Shown here piece by piece: positions 16,419-19,591 of a stretch of 19,591 nucleotides of DNA. Origin of the DNA: Lysobacterales bacterium CG_4_10_14_3_um_filter_64_11 (GTDB lineage Bacteria > Pseudomonadota > Gammaproteobacteria > Xanthomonadales > Xanthomonadaceae); contig PFJA01000135.1 of the NCBI GenBank assembly GCA_002782905.1, forward strand, positions 1,586 to 21,176. Direction: 5' to 3'. Under the pieces are notes generated by a model. The model had not been told where the DNA came from, searched no databases, and saw only the letters and a program-made list of their open reading frames with translations. Within the stretch, counting starts at the first letter, position 1. Each line of letters starts with the position of its first letter. Position numbers and translations under genes: made by a program.

Positions 16419-16967
16419 CTAGCGGTCCGCATCCAGGCGCAGGCTCAAGCGCCGCATCAGCGCTGCCGGCATCGCCCGTGCCAGTTCATCGCGCACCACT
16501 TCCTCTTCGCCGGGGGTACCCAAAGCCTGCGCGGTATCGAAGGTGAAATCGCGGCCCAGTTCCACCGTCTGTCGCGGCACCCGCACGCTGCCATCGGCCG
16601 CAATCACATCAAAATCGACCGAGTAGGTGATGATGAACTCCTGCACCCGTGCTGCCGCATCCACGGTCAGCGGGCCCTGATGCCAACGCTCCGCAGCGAT
16701 ACGGATGATGGTAGCCGGCGCACCATCGGCCGCCGGCATGGCACCGGCACGGCTGAGGTTGACAGCCAGGCGCTCGGCCAAACGGCTGAACGAGTCACTG
16801 CCCACGACGCGCACCGCGCCAAGGTCGGCAGGCACCACAAACTCGCGTCGAGGTGCGAAGCCACAGGCGCTCAGGCCGACCAGCAGCAATACCACAGCCA
16901 GCTTGGCAAACGTTCGTGCGATCGGCGCGAGGGGATGTTGGGTGACGGGAGTGCGGTGGCTTGTCAT
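16419..16967 (-). CDS. lptE: LPS assembly lipoprotein LptE
   Basis: Outer-membrane lipoprotein that plugs the LptD barrel and helps place LPS in the outer leaflet. The 182-residue precursor has a signal peptide with a somewhat long N-region (MTSHRTPVTQHPLAP), a hydrophobic stretch (AKLAVVLLLVG) and the lipobox LSAC, with Cys35 lipidated. The mature part starts CGF, as is common for LptE, and keeps the pattern of the RlpB/LptE fold. Sequence conservation is low in this family, so the call leans on the leuS-lptE-holA context as well. It begins 4 bp after the leuS stop. Confidence 0.92.
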   Translation of the reverse strand: MTSHRTPVTQHPLAPIARTFAKLAVVLLLVGLSACGFAPRREFVVPADLGAVRVVGSDSFSRLAERLAVNLSRAGAMPAADGAPATIIRIAAERWHQGPLTVDAAARVQEFIITYSVDFDVIAADGSVRVPRQTVELGRDFTFDTAQALGTPGEEEVVRDELARAMPAALMRRLSLRLDADR

Positions 16968-16971
16968 TGCG

Positions 16972-19566
16972 CTAGCCTACGACAATGTTGACGATTTTGC
17001 CCGGTACCACGATCACCTTGCGCACGCTGACGTTTTCCAGATAGCGCGCAACCGATTCCTCGGCCATCGCCTGCCGCTCGATCTGCTCACGCGGGGCGTC
17101 CACAGCAACGGCGATCTGGCCGCGCAGCTTGCCGTTGACCTGCACCGCCAGGGTGACCGAGTCGCGCTGCAGTGCGGCCGGATCATGCGCTGGCCAGGGC
17201 AGATCATCGATTAGCGTTTCAGCGTGGCCCAGCGCCTGGTGCAAGGCATGCGCCATGTGCGGGGTGATCGGGTTGAGCATGCGGATTATCGCTTGCCACG
17301 CTTCCTGCGCCACCGCCCTGCCTTGCTCACTGCTGTCGTCAAAGCGCGCCAACGCATTCATCAGCTCCATGATTGCCGCGATCGCGGTATTGAAGGTGTA
17401 GCGCCGGGCGATGTCATCGCTGACCTTGGCGATGGTCTGGTGCACCTGCCGGCGCATCGCCTTTTGTGCGGCGTTGAGCGTCGCTGAATCGAGCGGCGCC
17501 ACCACGCCGGCCGCCACGTGCCGATGTACCAAGGCCCACAACCGGCGCAGAAAACGCGCCATGCCTTCGACACCGGCCTCGTTCCATTCCAGGCTTTGTT
17601 CGGGCGGCGCCGCGAACATCGAGAACAGGCGCACGGTATCGGCGCCGAACTTGGCAACCATGCTTTGCGGATCGACGCCGTTGTTCTTCGACTTCGCCAT
17701 CTTTTCGCTGCCGCCGATTGCCACTGGCTGCCCATCGGCACGCAGGATCGCGCCGACGGCGCGACCACGCTCGTCACGAGCGATGTCGATGTCGGCCGGA
17801 TTGAACCACTCGCGGCTGCCGTCATCGCCCTGCCGGTAAAAGGTGTCGGCAACCACCATGCCCTGGCACAGCAGCCGTTTCACCGGCTCGTCGCTATGCA
17901 CGAATCCGGTATCGCGCAACAGCTTGTGGAAGAAACGGAAATACAGCAGATGCAGAATCGCGTGTTCGATGCCGCCGATGTACTGGTCCACCGGCAGCCA
18001 GTAATTGGCCCGTTCATCGATGATGTCGGCAGCGCCCGGGCTGGTGTAGCGCGCGTAGTACCAACTCGATTCCATGAACGTGTCGAAGGTGTCAGTTTCG
18101 CGCTCGGCTGCGCCACCACAGGTCGGGCAGGTGGTCTTGCGCCATTCCGGATCAGCCTTGATCGGCGAGCCAGTACCCATGAACGCCACGTCCTCTGGCA
18201 ACACCACCGGCAACTGCTCCTCGGGCACCGGCACATCGCCGCAGACCGGGCAGCGAATCATCGGAATCGGGCAACCCCAGTAGCGCTGGCGACTGACACC
18301 CCAATCGCGCAAACGGAAGTTGACGCGGCGCTCGCCGCGCTCACCGAGCAGTTCGGCGACCTTGTCGAACGCGGCGCGATAATCCAGACCGTCGAGCGCG
18401 CCGGAGTGCAGCACGCGCATCTGCGGGTGATCTTTGTCGGCGTACCAGTCTTGCCACAGCGACGCATCATAACCAGCATCGATCGCAATCACCTGCTTGA
18501 TCGGCAGCGCGTATTTTTGCGCGAACTCGAAATCGCGCTGATCATGCCCCGGCACCGCCATCACCGCACCGGTGCCGTAACTCATCAGCACAAAATTGGC
18601 GACCCAGATCGGCACCCGTTCGCCGCTGATCGGATGCAGCGCGTACAGGTCGGTGGCGACGCCCTTCTTGTCCTGGGTTTCCAGTTCCAGCGCCGACACG
18701 CCACCACGCTGACACTCGGCGACAAACGCTGCCACCTCGGGATTTTGCGCCGCAGCGCGTTGCGCCAACGGGTGTTCGGCGGCCACCGCCATGTAACTTA
18801 CGCCCATCAACGTATCCGGGCGGGTGGTGAATACCCGCAGCGGCTCGCCACCGCCCTCGACCGCGAACGCAATTTCCATTCCCTCGGAACGACCGATCCA
18901 GTTGCGCTGCATGGTCTTGACCGATTCCGGCCAGTCGTCGAGCTGATCCAGGCCATCAAGCAATTCCTGCGCGTAGTCGGTGATCTTCAGGAACCACTGC
19001 GGAATCTCGCGCTTTTCCACCAACGCGCCCGAGCGCCAGCCACGGCCCTCGATCACCTGCTCATTGGCGAGCACGGTCTGATCGATCGGATCCCAGTTGA
19101 CCTGCGACTGCTTGCGATAAACCAACCCCTTGTTGAACAGACGCACAAACATGCGCTGCTCGTGTTGGTAGTACGATGGCCGGCAAGTCGCGAATTCGCG
19201 TGACCAGTCAATGGCATAGCCGAGCGACTGCAATTGCTCGCGCATGTGCTCGATGTTGGCGTAAGTCCACTTCGCCGGCGCGGTGCGGTGCTTGATCGCT
19301 GCATTCTCCGCCGGCAGACCAAACGCATCCCAACCCATCGGCTGCAACACGTTCTTGCCCTGCATGCGCTGAAAGCGGCTGATCACATCGCCGATGGTGT
19401 AGTTGCGCACATGCCCCATGTGCAGCGCACCGGAAGGGTACGGCAGCATCGAAAGACAGTAGAACTTTTCGCGCGAAGGGTCTTCCTTGACCGCGAATGC
19501 GCGCTGCGACGACCAGAATGCCTGGGCGGCGGCCTCGATGGCCTGGGGTTGATAGGTATCTTGCAT
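16972..19566 (-). CDS. leuS: Leucyl-tRNA synthetase
   Basis: Class I synthetase charging tRNA-Leu, with editing of misactivated amino acids. The 864-residue protein is complete and of normal length. The HIGH motif is HMGH (49-52) and KMSKS is KMAKS (622-626). The zinc-ribbon-like insert has CPVC (439-442) and CPTC (480-483). The CP1 editing domain shows TTRPDTLMGVSYMAVAAEHP and the conserved VMAVPGHDQRDFEFA. ATG 19566 gives the standard N-terminus MQDTYQPQAIE; only 25 bp of upstream sequence is present and shows no strong ribosome-binding site. It is the first visible gene of the nine-gene minus-strand run. Confidence 0.98.
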   Translation of the reverse strand: MQDTYQPQAIEAAAQAFWSSQRAFAVKEDPSREKFYCLSMLPYPSGALHMGHVRNYTIGDVISRFQRMQGKNVLQPMGWDAFGLPAENAAIKHRTAPAKWTYANIEHMREQLQSLGYAIDWSREFATCRPSYYQHEQRMFVRLFNKGLVYRKQSQVNWDPIDQTVLANEQVIEGRGWRSGALVEKREIPQWFLKITDYAQELLDGLDQLDDWPESVKTMQRNWIGRSEGMEIAFAVEGGGEPLRVFTTRPDTLMGVSYMAVAAEHPLAQRAAAQNPEVAAFVAECQRGGVSALELETQDKKGVATDLYALHPISGERVPIWVANFVLMSYGTGAVMAVPGHDQRDFEFAQKYALPIKQVIAIDAGYDASLWQDWYADKDHPQMRVLHSGALDGLDYRAAFDKVAELLGERGERRVNFRLRDWGVSRQRYWGCPIPMIRCPVCGDVPVPEEQLPVVLPEDVAFMGTGSPIKADPEWRKTTCPTCGGAAERETDTFDTFMESSWYYARYTSPGAADIIDERANYWLPVDQYIGGIEHAILHLLYFRFFHKLLRDTGFVHSDEPVKRLLCQGMVVADTFYRQGDDGSREWFNPADIDIARDERGRAVGAILRADGQPVAIGGSEKMAKSKNNGVDPQSMVAKFGADTVRLFSMFAAPPEQSLEWNEAGVEGMARFLRRLWALVHRHVAAGVVAPLDSATLNAAQKAMRRQVHQTIAKVSDDIARRYTFNTAIAAIMELMNALARFDDSSEQGRAVAQEAWQAIIRMLNPITPHMAHALHQALGHAETLIDDLPWPAHDPAALQRDSVTLAVQVNGKLRGQIAVAVDAPREQIERQAMAEESVARYLENVSVRKVIVVPGKIVNIVVG

Positions 19567-19591
19567 GGACTCGGCAGGGTTTCGGAATGCG

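Noticed and set aside
17518..19203. 561-codon plus-strand open frame opposite leuS
   Set aside because: Antisense shadow of a highly conserved gene, with no family resemblance.

Overview
The window is high-GC, gene-dense chromosomal DNA from a gammaproteobacterium, most likely a member of the Xanthomonadales/Lysobacterales. This is inferred from the gene order (leuS-lptE-holA-nadD-rsfS-rlmH-maf-rng-yhdP), the short feoB followed by a small cysteine-ended membrane protein, the leucine-catabolism genes, and interspersed repeats that open with GTAGCCCGGGTTGAGG. There is no RNA gene, insertion sequence, prophage gene or CRISPR array.

Layout. (1) 1-2674, plus strand: the 3' end of a thiolase, an alanine-rich lipoprotein with its own promoter candidate and terminator, an intergenic block carrying two arrays of a 23-bp GC-rich repeat, then liuB, the carboxyltransferase subunit of methylcrotonyl-CoA carboxylase. 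(2) 2680-5025, minus strand: feoA-feoB-small membrane protein, a ferrous-iron uptake operon with a Fur-box-like dyad just upstream of feoA. (3) 5191-7608, plus strand: an exported penicillin-acylase-family Ntn hydrolase, divergent from feoA. (4) 7636-19566, minus strand: nine housekeeping genes in one long run, with leuS at the promoter-proximal end and yhdP last. The promoter before leuS lies outside the window.

How the genes work together. The thiolase and LiuB fit branched-chain amino acid or acyl-CoA breakdown, but the biotin-carrying partner of LiuB is not here. The feo genes import Fe(II), probably under Fur control. The minus-strand run combines leucyl-tRNA charging, outer-membrane LPS assembly (LptE), the DNA polymerase III clamp loader (HolA), NAD synthesis (NadD), ribosome silencing and rRNA methylation (RsfS, RlmH), nucleotide-pool cleaning (Maf), RNA processing (RNase G) and envelope lipid transport (YhdP). 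Several members overlap or lie within a few bases of each other.

Most of the window is conserved core genome, and I see no clear new multi-gene system. The parts most worth a second look are the alanine-zipper-like lipoprotein, the 23-bp repeat arrays, the cysteine-ended protein behind feoB, and the acylase of unknown substrate.
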